Assembly (NCBI RefSeq): GCF_001624705.1
Contig: NZ_JSEO01000018.1
Coordinates: forward strand, 44,819 to 108,818
Direction of reading: 5' to 3'
Length of the DNA stretch: 64,000 nucleotides
Source of the DNA: Marinomonas sp. SBI8L
Lineage (GTDB): Bacteria > Pseudomonadota > Gammaproteobacteria > Pseudomonadales > Marinomonadaceae
Shown: in pieces, positions 17,096-26,391 of the stretch
Layout: every line of letters begins with the position of its first letter
How positions within the stretch are numbered: the first letter of the stretch is position 1
Translations under genes and position numbers: made by a program
The notes under the pieces: model-generated
The model's input: the letters and a program-made list of their open reading frames with translations, nothing else
Database searches by the model: none
Told to the model about the DNA's origin: nothing

Positions 17096-19600
17096 ATGAT
17101 AAAGAAGTCAGAAAATACGTTACATAAAGGCAGTGGGAAACTACATTGGTACCACTGGTTAGTTGTTGTTTTATCTCTCGTTTTAACCTTGAGTGCTTGG
17201 CAAGTGACATCTCGTTTAGCGGATCAGAAAAGTCAGATCCAATTTGATTTCCAGTCAGACCTTTTGGTCGAACTCGTGAAAGAAAGAATGCTGAAATATG
17301 AAGATGCTTTGTGGGCTGGTGTTGCTGCCATACACTCCCAAAAAAAAGTGGTTAATACTAAAACATGGAATGCCTTTGCTAACGCTTTATCGATTGAAGA
17401 AAAGTACCCAGGTATTAATGGTATTGGTGTTATAGATTATGTCGCACCCGATAAGTTGGATGATTATCTTGAAGAACAAAGACAGCTTAGGCCTGATTAC
17501 CAAATTTACCCGACCCACGATAAAAATGAGTATTGGCCAATTACCCATATAGAGCCTGTTAAACTTAATAAAAAGGCTGTGGGTTTAGATATGGCCCATG
17601 AAAAAAATCGCCACACAGCCTCGATAAAAGCAAGAGATACCGCATCGGCTCAGATTACTGGGCCGATTATTCTCGTTCAAGATGCGAAAAAAACGCCGGG
17701 ATTTTTGTTTTTCGCGCCTTACTATCAATTTGTTCAACCCCCTAACAGTATTCCTTTAAGACGCGCATCTTTTATCGCTAATGTCTATGCGCCTTTTATC
17801 ATGGAAAACCTTATGCGAGGCACACTAAAAAATGAAAATCGACTTGTTAACTTTAAAATCAGCGATGGGGAAGATCTTCTTTATGATGAGTTAAAGCCAA
17901 ACTCTGAAGGATATGATGTGTCTCCTTTGTTTTCGAAAACATTTGAAGTTGATATGTATGGCCGTAGTTGGACTTTTGAAATGCAATCAACAACACTCTT
18001 TCGGCATCAGGTTTCGAATGATCAACCTATGATGATTCTAATAGGAGGTATTAGCATTGATATTATGTTGCTTATTCTATTCATTGTACTGGCCAGGTCG
18101 AATAAAAAAGCCATTCTTTATGCGGGTGAGATGACCCGTGAATTGAAAGTGAGTGAGAAAAAGCTCACAACAACCATTAATAGTATGCGTGACATACTCA
18201 TTACGATTGATAACTCAAATAAAATTCTAAGTTTTAATAAAGCAGCAGAAATTGCATTAGGACTTAAAGAGTCTGACGTGATTGGTCAAGACATATCCGT
18301 GGTACCTGATCCTAACCTAGTTGCATCAGATAGTGTTGAGAAACATTACTTAAATGTGAAAGGTAAGCACACCTACGAAGAGAAAAAAGTTATCAATATT
18401 GCTAACAAAGAGGGACGGTTGTTACCTATAGATTTAACCATTACTAAAGCCAGTTCAAATTCTACTAATTATTATATTGTTCTTATTCGTGATCTATCGA
18501 ATGAAGTGAAAATCGAGAAAGCATTAGAAAGTTCTGAGGCCTTATTGGATACGGCCGTGAATGCTTCTTCAACTGGATTTGCTATTTTAAATCTAAACCT
18601 AGAATTTATTGAATTAAATAAATCGATTTGCTCATGGTTAAGCTTCAATCGGAACGACCTGATAGATGAAAATTTTAATAAGATATTATCAAATGAAGGT
18701 TCTTTGATAATAAATGACATGATAAAAAATATGTTAAAGCGTAAGCAATCCTCTATTCATGTTGAAAGTCAATTTATCAATAAAAATGGTAGCTATATTT
18801 GGGGCTTACTTACCGCAGCTTTGGTAATTGATAAAAATAATGTTATTTCTAACATTGTTATTCATATTGTAGATATTCAAAAAGAAAAAGGGCTTCTACA
18901 AAACCTCATTCTGCAAAATAAAGCATTAGAGAAGAGTAATGCAGACCTAGAACAGTTTGCCTATATTGCATCTCATGATCTGAAATCGCCATTAAATGCA
19001 ATTCAACAACTGGCTCATTGGATTGAAGAGGACTGTGACAAAGCCTTATCAAAGGAGTCTAAAAATCACTTAGACCTGATGAAGGGCCGTTCTAGTCGTA
19101 TGATAAGGCTTTTAGATGATTTACTAAATTACTCCCGTGTTAGTCGCTATGAATATAAACATGAAGCACTTGAGTTAAAGCATTTGGTTTATGATCAGTT
19201 TAATTTAATTGATAAACCAGATGAATTTATTTGTATTTCATCTAACTCATATTTATTAATTCCTAGAGTGCCATTTGAACTTATTATTCGAAATATTTTA
19301 TCTAATGCTGTTAAACATCATGATAAAGATAAAGGTTTAATAGAAATTAAATTTAATAAAACCGATACAGATCAAATTATTACAGTTACCGATGATGGTC
19401 CTGGTATTCCGCCTGAAATGCATAAAAAAGTATTAGAAATGTTTCAAACACTTAAACCTAGGGATGATGTTGAGGGAAGTGGTATGGGGCTAGCTTTAGC
19501 GAAAAGAATAATTAATCACTATAGTGGTGATTTATTTATTGAATCTGATGGTGTAAGAGGGACGTCTTTCATTATTCGCTGGCCATTGCCTAATCAATAA
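17096..19600 (+). CDS. CHASE-PAS-PAS hybrid-less sensor histidine kinase
   Basis: An 834-residue membrane sensor kinase. One helix near residues 19-38, a periplasmic CHASE domain (about 70-300; includes KYPGINGIGVIDYV), a second helix near 312-335, two PAS domains (about 355-475 and 480-600), then HisKA with SHDLKSPLNAI (phospho-accepting His627) and an HATPase domain with NILSNAVKHH, DDGPGIPPE and GSGMGLALAKRI. The FAYIASHDLKSPL type of H-box is shared with phytochrome-related kinases that work with small Rcp-like regulators, and such a regulator follows 20 bases downstream. The ligand is unknown. The two PAS domains show no clear cofactor residues. Confidence 0.9.
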   Translation: MIKKSENTLHKGSGKLHWYHWLVVVLSLVLTLSAWQVTSRLADQKSQIQFDFQSDLLVELVKERMLKYEDALWAGVAAIHSQKKVVNTKTWNAFANALSIEEKYPGINGIGVIDYVAPDKLDDYLEEQRQLRPDYQIYPTHDKNEYWPITHIEPVKLNKKAVGLDMAHEKNRHTASIKARDTASAQITGPIILVQDAKKTPGFLFFAPYYQFVQPPNSIPLRRASFIANVYAPFIMENLMRGTLKNENRLVNFKISDGEDLLYDELKPNSEGYDVSPLFSKTFEVDMYGRSWTFEMQSTTLFRHQVSNDQPMMILIGGISIDIMLLILFIVLARSNKKAILYAGEMTRELKVSEKKLTTTINSMRDILITIDNSNKILSFNKAAEIALGLKESDVIGQDISVVPDPNLVASDSVEKHYLNVKGKHTYEEKKVINIANKEGRLLPIDLTITKASSNSTNYYIVLIRDLSNEVKIEKALESSEALLDTAVNASSTGFAILNLNLEFIELNKSICSWLSFNRNDLIDENFNKILSNEGSLIINDMIKNMLKRKQSSIHVESQFINKNGSYIWGLLTAALVIDKNNVISNIVIHIVDIQKEKGLLQNLILQNKALEKSNADLEQFAYIASHDLKSPLNAIQQLAHWIEEDCDKALSKESKNHLDLMKGRSSRMIRLLDDLLNYSRVSRYEYKHEALELKHLVYDQFNLIDKPDEFICISSNSYLLIPRVPFELIIRNILSNAVKHHDKDKGLIEIKFNKTDTDQIITVTDDGPGIPPEMHKKVLEMFQTLKPRDDVEGSGMGLALAKRIINHYSGDLFIESDGVRGTSFIIRWPLPNQ

Positions 19601-19620
19601 TTTTTTAAATTGAGGTTGAA

Positions 19621-20034
19621 ATGAGTATTACAATTTTATTAATCGAAGATGATGATGTTGATGCAATAGGAATCAATAGAAGCTTTGTAAAAGCTGGTTT
19701 GAAAAATGAAATAGTAAGAGCAAAAAATGGTAAGGAAGCCCTCCATTTATTAAAAATGGGAGTCGTGGGATATCCTTTTATTATTCTTTTAGATTTAAAT
19801 ATGCCAATGATGGATGGGTTAGAGTTTTTAACTTATTTGCGTGAGTATGAGAAATTTAAGCAAAGTATTGTATATGTATTAACTACCTCTAAATCTGAGC
19901 AAGATATTGCCTTGAGTTTTGATAAAAATGTAGCAGGTTATTTTATCAAAAATGAAGTTGGAACGGGTTATGATTCCATTGTTGAATTTTTAGGGTCCTA
20001 CATGAAAATTGCCCATTTTCCTAAATCAGTGTAA
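19621..20034 (+). CDS. Rcp1-like single-domain response regulator
   Basis: A 137-residue stand-alone receiver domain. Acidic pocket EDDDVD near residues 9-14, phospho-acceptor Asp in ILLDLNMPMMDG (about residue 60), Thr/Ser in VLTTSKSEQD, and Lys in FIKNEVG. Length and the long helix after the phosphorylation site resemble the cyanobacterial Rcp1 type. Directly downstream of the CHASE kinase and most likely its partner. It has no output domain, so it probably relays to another protein, perhaps the disrupted cyclic-di-GMP gene that follows 23 bases later. Confidence 0.9.
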   Translation: MSITILLIEDDDVDAIGINRSFVKAGLKNEIVRAKNGKEALHLLKMGVVGYPFIILLDLNMPMMDGLEFLTYLREYEKFKQSIVYVLTTSKSEQDIALSFDKNVAGYFIKNEVGTGYDSIVEFLGSYMKIAHFPKSV

Positions 20035-20057
20035 CCACTGTTTTTAAGGAGGTCATC

Positions 20058-21749
20058 TTGAAAGTATTGATTGTAGATGATGATAAGGTTGATCAGGAGC
20101 TTGTCTTAAGAGCACTTAGGAAGAGCCACTTAGATGCTTCTATTGATACAGCTAAAACGGTCGATGAGGGTCTCGATCTCTATTAAGAGCATTCTTACGA
20201 TATTATCTTACTTGATTATCGTATGCCTGAACGTGATGGCACAGAGATGATCTATGAACTTACTCAGTTACCTACAAGTTCAAATACAGCGATTGTTATG
20301 ATGAGTTCATCGGAAGATGAGCAACTCGCTATAGATTGCCTAAAAGCGGGAGCCCATGACTTTTTAATGAAATCTGAGGTAACAGGCGTCAGGTTAAGAC
20401 GGGCAGTACTTCAAGCGAAAGCGCGATTTGAGTTAGAGCAAAAACTAACTGAAAGTTATAAAAAAGTTAAGATTTTATCAGAGTCTGATCCTTTAACAGG
20501 ACTTTCAAATCGGGCTTACTTCGAACATTCCTTAAGAATCAATATCGTTAACAACATTCGAGATAAGCATAAAATTGCTCTTTTATTAATTGATTTAGAT
20601 AATTTCAAATTCATTAATGATACCTATGGTCATGATGTTGGAGATAGGTTACTGCTATTAGTTGTTGATAGTATTAAATCTTGTCTAAGAGGCAATGAAC
20701 TGTTTGCAAGGTTAGGTGGGGATGAATTCAGTATTTGCTTATCTAACCTAGATACAGCTGAGGACGCCAGTAAGGTTGCTACTCGTGTGGTTGAAACCTT
20801 AACCAAGCCATTCTTGATTAATGAATCTGAAATCCATTCAACAGCCAGTGTTGGCATCTCAATTTATCCCGATAACGCCACAGATTTTGAAGAACTTTTT
20901 AAACAAGCAGATATTGCTATGTATCGAGCGAAGAAATTAGGCCGAAGCCGAGTTTGTTTTTTTGAAGAAGAGATGCAAGAGCAGTTTTATTTACGTGCAC
21001 TATTAGAGAAAGAGTTAAAGTAAGCTCAAGAGTTAAGGCAATTTTTGTTACATTATCAACCCATACTTAATCCTAAGAATAAGACGTTATTTGGCTTTGA
21101 AGCTTTGATACGCTGGGGAGTAGATGGCCGCTTACGCTCACCCCGAGACTTTGTACCCGTTGCAGAACAAACTCAACAAATGGTTAGTATTGGACGCTGG
21201 ATAATAAAAACAGCTATCTCTTCTTTGGGTAAATTTAATCAAGGCAGGGAAAACTTGCTGGTGATGACTATCAACTTGTCTACTATCCAGTTTCACGATG
21301 TTAAATTAGTGGATTATATTCAAAAGTGTCTAATTGAATATAAGGTCGCTCCTAGCTTAGTTGCATTTGAGTTAACTGAGAGTGCTTTTTCCGAAAAATC
21401 ACATCACTCAATTAACATTATCAGAGAGCTAGATAAGTTGGGCTGTAAAATCGCATTGGATAACTTCGGCAAAGGCTCTTCTTCTGTTAACCATTTGAAA
21501 AAGTATCCTATTTCTTTGATTAAACTTGATCGTTCATTAATGCCGAAAAATCTAAATGACAGCCAAAATATGGTTTTAATCAAGGGACTAACTGTCATGT
21601 TACAGCTGTTAAAGCGTGAGGTAGTTGCAGAAGGTGTCGAGACGGAAGCGCATATTGCCGTGTGTTCTGAACTTGGAATTAACTTGATGCAGGGCTTTTA
21701 TTTTTCTGAAGCTAAAGGCTATGAGGAGATAGTGCAGGATTATCTGTAA
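20058..21749 (+). pseudogene. Receiver-GGDEF-EAL protein interrupted by two in-frame TAA codons
   Basis: Starting at TTG 20058, which has AAGGAGG about five bases upstream, one continuous frame of 564 codons encodes a receiver (VLIVDDDKVD; phospho-Asp in ILLDYRMPERDG), a GGDEF domain (ARLGGDEF) and an EAL domain (FGFEALIRW, FELTESAF, KLDRSL, EGVETEA, QGFYFSEA). It is broken by TAA at 20184-20186, inside the receiver, and by TAA at 21021-21023, in the GGDEF-EAL linker. The frame is otherwise intact, and both stops could come from CAA (Gln) by one C-to-T change. The inhibitory site before GGDEF reads RGNE rather than RxxD, and the EAL DDFG motif reads LDNFGKG. Most likely a recent pseudogene; a GGDEF-only product from 20223 might still be made. 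Confidence 0.8.
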
Positions 21750-21807
21750 TTAGATGATTAAGCACATCTATAAGTTTACTTCAAAAATGAGGCTTATTGA
21801 TCCTGAT

Positions 21808-21835
21808 ACAAACCTGATAGAGGTATCAGGTTTGT
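21808..21835. terminator. Hairpin between convergent genes
   Basis: ACAAACCTGATA (21808-21819) and TATCAGGTTTGT (21824-21835) form a perfect 12-bp stem with a GAGG loop, between the EAL gene and the oppositely oriented DHH gene. Short T-rich sequence follows on the plus strand. Confidence 0.65.
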
Positions 21836-21883
21836 GTTTGCAGATTTTAACTAGCAAGCTTGTGATCTAATCACTTTCTTATC

Positions 21884-22816
21884 CTAGCCATGTTGATTAA
21901 TGGTTTTAATAATATCTGCTAACGCTTGATCTGCTTCTTCATTTGCCACTTGGCAAGTACCTGCATTCATATGACCACCGCCATTATAGGCTAGGCATAA
22001 TTCGCCCACATTGGTGTTAGAGCTTCTATCTAGAATGGATTTACCGATTGCAAAAACCGTGTTTTGCTTTTTCAGGCCCCATAGTTTATGGATAGAAATA
22101 TTACAATTAGGGAAGAGTGCGTAGATGATAAAACGGTTTGTTGCATAAATCGTTTCTTCATCTAGAAGATCAAGCACAACCAGGTTGTCATGACGCGTCG
22201 CACAACGGCGAATTTGCAACTTAGCTTGTTCATCATGATGACGATAAAGCTCGACTCTTTCTTTCACATCTTCCAGCTCTAGAATCTGTTCGATGGTATG
22301 ATTCTTACAATAGTCGATTAGCTTCATCATAAGCTGATAGTTAGAAATACGGAAATCTCTAAAACGGCCTAAGCCTGTTCTCGCGTCCATAATGAAGTTA
22401 AGCAATACCCAGTCTTGTGGATTAATGATTTCTTCCTCAGAGAACTGGGCTGAATCGCCTTTATCAACCGCGTCCATCATATCAATTGAGATGCTTGGGA
22501 ACTTCTTCCAACCACCATAATAGTCGTATACCACTCTGGCTGCCGATGGCGCGTTTGCATCTATAATATGGTTTTTAATATCCGCATCATTTCTAACTGT
22601 TTCGCTTAAGTGATGGTCAAAAGCCAGATGACAACCAGCCACATAAGGTAGGTTAGTGGTGATGTCGTTTTCTGTGATTTCTATTTTTCCATCCTGCATG
22701 TCTTTAGGGTGAACAAATAAAATATCATCAATAATATCAAGGTCTTTTAAGAGGACTGCGCAGACTAAACCATCGAAATCACTACGGGTAACAAGGCGAA
22801 ATTTTGTTTCAGACAT
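21884..22816 (-). CDS. DHH/DHHA1 family phosphoesterase
   Basis: A 310-residue protein with a DHH domain (RSDFDGLVCAVLL near residue 12 and LAFDHHLSE around residue 70) and a C-terminal DHHA1 domain ending with GGGHMNAGTC. Such proteins hydrolyse phosphodiester or phosphoanhydride bonds; relatives include NrnA-type oligoribonucleases and exopolyphosphatase-like enzymes. Metal-binding Asp and His residues of the DHH motif are present. I start at 22816 rather than 22828, because GGA lies at ribosome-site distance only for the inner ATG. Substrate not assigned. It is separated by about 160 bases from the upstream fusion gene and may have its own promoter. Confidence 0.85.
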   Translation of the reverse strand: MSETKFRLVTRSDFDGLVCAVLLKDLDIIDDILFVHPKDMQDGKIEITENDITTNLPYVAGCHLAFDHHLSETVRNDADIKNHIIDANAPSAARVVYDYYGGWKKFPSISIDMMDAVDKGDSAQFSEEEIINPQDWVLLNFIMDARTGLGRFRDFRISNYQLMMKLIDYCKNHTIEQILELEDVKERVELYRHHDEQAKLQIRRCATRHDNLVVLDLLDEETIYATNRFIIYALFPNCNISIHKLWGLKKQNTVFAIGKSILDRSSNTNVGELCLAYNGGGHMNAGTCQVANEEADQALADIIKTINQHG

Positions 22817-22976
22817 GATGTTTTCCAAATAGTTGTATAGAGAGTGCTACTTTCATATAGATTAAAGAATATAGTGAGTTCACCATACAAACAATATAAT
22901 TATAGTTAAATTCAAATTTCATTCATTTATATAAGGTATTGATTTATATAAAGAGAATATCAATAAAAAGTCATGT

Positions 22977-25595
22977 TTATTTATGAAAAATAAAGTTTTC
23001 AAATGCTAATAAATGTTGACTCAACACTTCATATCCTTTTTTGTTTAAGTGTAATTCATCATCGCAAAAAAGTTCAGTTTTTAAACTTTTATCCTGTTTG
23101 GTAAAAGCAGAATAAACATCGATAAACTCTGTATTGGGTCTAGTGAAAGCTAATCTTTCTAACAATTTATTCACTTCAATGATTTCTTCATGATGCTTCA
23201 TTCTAGCAGGACTTGGTTTAACACTGACAAGTGCAACAGGAAGGTCTGAAAAGTGTTGATCAACTTTTTCTAACAACTGAATATAGTGTTCTGTGATCTG
23301 GTTATAACTTTGTCGGTTACCTATATCATTATCACCTAGGTAAATAACCAATGACTTTGGCTGACGAGCTACCACTAAGCGCTCAAAATAATAGACGCAA
23401 GCTTCAAGTGTTGCGCCACCAAATCCAAGATTTACTGTGTTGATATGGCCTAGATTATGTCGAAGGTCATCCCAGAGTTTGAAGGTAGAAGAACCATAAA
23501 ATGCGACTGCCTGGCTTTGATTGGATATTTGCGCAAGCTGACTTTCTAGGGCTCTCACGTCCGATTCGAACTCAGCTTCAACTTGATTGAGCTTTAACAT
23601 GTTAGAGCGATATCCAGGCTGGTGGCTCAAAGAAGGCGTAATGGCTATTTCTCTAGCAAGCTGCCTAGCTTCACTAACATAGCCTTTAAATTCACTTTGA
23701 TATTTCTTCAAAAACTTAGAAAGTGCATCTTTGCGGTTAAGGTTAACCCTATCCGAAAGTTTAAATGCAGGCTTGATCACGACAGAATATATGGTGTGAT
23801 CGACTCGCTTATCAAAGTTTGCAACGGCAATAGGTACAATCCAAGGTTCTTCATTTAAAAGGTTTGATTGAGTTAAGGAAAAGGCAGACTCACCAAAAGT
23901 AGAGGGAGAGTCTTCCGTTGAAAAACGCGCGCCTTCAGGGGAAATAAGTAAAGGGATATCATCATTGATGACATTCGTTGCATCTTGAAGAAAGCTATTA
24001 TTTGCCGTGTCATCCTGGCTTAATGATTGCCAACTATCAACAAAGATATGGCCAAACTTGTGGTAATAATCGTCTCGCCAGTATTCATTTTTTTGGCTAC
24101 GACCAACGACCCTTAACCCTGTCACACCATACTGGTTATCTATGATTAAAGAGCTTATAAACTGAGCGTCTAAAGGAAAGTTAAAACCGTTAGGTAAGGT
24201 GGTGCTTTCAGCATTGGCTAGGTGGTTATATATAAACAGGCTACCCGCTTTTTTGGGAAGGTTTTCTAAACCTTTAATTACATAGGGGACTTTTTCAAAG
24301 GCTTGCTTAAATAGTTGGGCATTCTCACGCCTGATATCCATTTTAGGGGTATCTGAGTCCAGTTCTTTGACTCTGTCGTAGGCCTTTTGTAATTGTAGGT
24401 AAAATCCATTTTCCCTTTGCACATCTTTTAAAATATCAAGACACATGCCGGCAATGGTTTTTTCTAAAGCACTGCCAAAGTGAAGGCTTTGATATAAAAG
24501 GCCAAAGGCTTCATTTGTGGTGATCTGGCTCTTAAGTAGTTCGCTGATTTTATATAAAGGTGAGCTGACCGATAATAGTGCCGCATTTTGTGCAATAACA
24601 TTGCTTACGGCTGTGACTTCGTTATTGAGGGTTTGGGATAAGAGCCTCATCCTTGCTGCTAACAAATGTGTACCGACTAACCAAATTAAGCGATACCAGT
24701 ACTTATGTTTAATCTTAGGTGACATCTCTAACAGTTGATCTAGCTTTTCTTGGGATATATACAAGATGCTGCTATCTCTGGAAGCTATGATAGAAGTTCG
24801 GTTATTAATATTTTGATTTGGTGCTGTCCAACTAAGTACAGTACCCCTTCTTGATATCGTGCGTGTGGTTAAGGTTTTACCTTTATTTGTTTGGTAACTA
24901 ACGATGACCTTACCCTTGATCAAAAGGTATAGGCCATCTGATACTTTTTCTTGTTGGCTAATAATATCGCCTTGATTCACTAAGAAAAAATTACCAGATT
25001 TACTGAAAATGCGTTTTTCTTGTTGGTTAAAGCCTTCAAAAAATGCGCTCGACTTAATTAAGTCAAATGCCTCTTGGGCAGAAAATTTATGATGACTAGT
25101 TGGTTCTAAGGGTCTCGTTTCATCAAAGGCTAAACTTTCGTTCGAGAAAAATGGTCGTGTTTGGTTTTGAACCTCTTCTAATACGGGCAGGCAAGAAGTA
25201 TAGATAAATGACAAGATATCATTGCCGAACTCAGGGTTTTGATTAATTAAGGTGGTGAGGGCCTGTATTGGCAGCCTTAGTAACTGTGTTTTTTTATTCG
25301 CTATGTAAGTTGTTGTATAGCGAGCAGGTGATCTAAATGCAGACCAGCCTATGGGAGTATTCTTGATTTTGACACTGCCAATATTGTGCTCAACATTATT
25401 TTCTTTTAGTGGAATAAGTGTGCCGAGTTCCCCAGATAGAAGAAAATATAAATGCTGGCCAATATCAAACTGCTTAACTAAATACTCATCTTTTTCCAGC
25501 TCTATAATGTCGGCAATTTGAATTAAACTGCTAATGACTTCTGGTGCTGCTTTCTCGATAAAGGGCAGTTGCTTAATTTGCCTTGTTAAATTCAC
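22977..25595 (-). CDS. Fusion protein: two cyclic-nucleotide-binding domains, PlsC-like acyltransferase, SGNH hydrolase
   Basis: An 872-residue protein without an evident signal peptide. Two cNMP-binding-type beta-barrels (about residues 10-120 and 190-295; the second contains GDIISQQEKVSDGLYLLIKG) are followed by a helical stretch, a PlsC-like acyltransferase domain (about 440-630) with NHLANAES in place of the usual NHxxxxD (Glu for Asp) and SPEGARF in place of PEGTR, and a C-terminal SGNH/GDSL hydrolase (about 690-872) with YGSSTFKLW, LGDNDIGN and DELHLNKKGYE. A GTG start at 25593-25595 follows AGAGGACG. It lies 26 bases after a flavin-reductase-like gene. I infer lipid remodelling under nucleotide control; no function is established. 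Confidence 0.85.
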   Translation of the reverse strand: MNLTRQIKQLPFIEKAAPEVISSLIQIADIIELEKDEYLVKQFDIGQHLYFLLSGELGTLIPLKENNVEHNIGSVKIKNTPIGWSAFRSPARYTTTYIANKKTQLLRLPIQALTTLINQNPEFGNDILSFIYTSCLPVLEEVQNQTRPFFSNESLAFDETRPLEPTSHHKFSAQEAFDLIKSSAFFEGFNQQEKRIFSKSGNFFLVNQGDIISQQEKVSDGLYLLIKGKVIVSYQTNKGKTLTTRTISRRGTVLSWTAPNQNINNRTSIIASRDSSILYISQEKLDQLLEMSPKIKHKYWYRLIWLVGTHLLAARMRLLSQTLNNEVTAVSNVIAQNAALLSVSSPLYKISELLKSQITTNEAFGLLYQSLHFGSALEKTIAGMCLDILKDVQRENGFYLQLQKAYDRVKELDSDTPKMDIRRENAQLFKQAFEKVPYVIKGLENLPKKAGSLFIYNHLANAESTTLPNGFNFPLDAQFISSLIIDNQYGVTGLRVVGRSQKNEYWRDDYYHKFGHIFVDSWQSLSQDDTANNSFLQDATNVINDDIPLLISPEGARFSTEDSPSTFGESAFSLTQSNLLNEEPWIVPIAVANFDKRVDHTIYSVVIKPAFKLSDRVNLNRKDALSKFLKKYQSEFKGYVSEARQLAREIAITPSLSHQPGYRSNMLKLNQVEAEFESDVRALESQLAQISNQSQAVAFYGSSTFKLWDDLRHNLGHINTVNLGFGGATLEACVYYFERLVVARQPKSLVIYLGDNDIGNRQSYNQITEHYIQLLEKVDQHFSDLPVALVSVKPSPARMKHHEEIIEVNKLLERLAFTRPNTEFIDVYSAFTKQDKSLKTELFCDDELHLNKKGYEVLSQHLLAFENFIFHK

Positions 25596-25621
25596 AGAAC
25601 GTCCTCTTCTTATGACTAAAT

Positions 25622-26227
25622 TTAGCTGGGTCTTTTAAGGGTTAGTTTTTCATTTAAAACACCATAATCACTACCGCCTAGTCGACTTAGGGGTGATAAA
25701 CCTAAACTATCTATAAAATATCTGCCTTCGGCTTCACTTAGGATTGAATCTTCAACATGAATGTTCAGTACTTCTAGATAGCAGGCACTTTGGCTTTCAC
25801 TTAGTTGATGTACATCATATAAGCGACAGTGCATGGCAACTTTAGCATCCGATAATCTCGGTAAATTTGGGCTAAAAGGGGTAAGTGCTAACCCTTGTTC
25901 ACTCACTTCTGACTGACCATACTTTAAGGTTGCTGCACTTGTATTAACATCTTCTGCATTTTGCACACTAGGAATATGCAAAATGCATTCTTTATCTCTT
26001 AATAAGTTGGTTTTTGTATCTTTGTTCAGGTTTTTTTCTTTGTTACCTATGGAAACTACCAGTAAAGCCGGCTCTGAGCTTAATGCGGCAAAGTAAGAAA
26101 AAGGCGCTAGGTTGAAGCTGTCTTCTTCATTCGCTGTCAGTATCCATGCTATGGGCCTAGGTAACACTGTTTGAGTGATTAAATGGTACCTCTGATTTGC
26201 CGACATTTTTTCTAGTTCAAAAATCAT
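25622..26227 (-). CDS. Flavin reductase-like (FMN-binding split barrel) protein
   Basis: A 201-residue protein of the flavin reductase domain family: LPRPIAWILTANEED near residues 23-37, NLAPFSYFAALSSEPALLVV (about 39-58) as the FMN-binding core, and SRLGGSDYGVL near the C-terminus. Members bind FMN and reduce or exchange flavins; the partner is unknown. The ATG at 26227 has weak ribosome-site evidence, and the inner ATG at 26206 is possible. It is transcribed just ahead of the cNMP-acyltransferase-SGNH gene (gap 26 bases), and divergently from prkA. Confidence 0.82.
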   Translation of the reverse strand: MIFELEKMSANQRYHLITQTVLPRPIAWILTANEEDSFNLAPFSYFAALSSEPALLVVSIGNKEKNLNKDTKTNLLRDKECILHIPSVQNAEDVNTSAATLKYGQSEVSEQGLALTPFSPNLPRLSDAKVAMHCRLYDVHQLSESQSACYLEVLNIHVEDSILSEAEGRYFIDSLGLSPLSRLGGSDYGVLNEKLTLKRPS

Positions 26228-26391
26228 ACTTAGTTTCTCAATTGAATCCCGATATCTAACATTATTCTTTTTGCATCAATTTGTTAATAGACTTGCCGAA
26301 GTTTCGGACTGTGCTAAACCTTAGTTATGGAATCAACAAAAACTTTGCCAATAATAGGCAAAGAGTAATCTTGATTATAGGGGACAATAAC

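Noticed and set aside
20058-21749. Genome-wide reassignment of TAA to glutamine
   Set aside because: Many nearby genes end with TAA at the expected place, so the two internal TAA codons reflect local mutation.
26281-26391. N-terminal extension of PrkA by 37 residues
   Set aside because: Not family-like, and the inner ATG has a good ribosome site and the conserved MSIFDH start.
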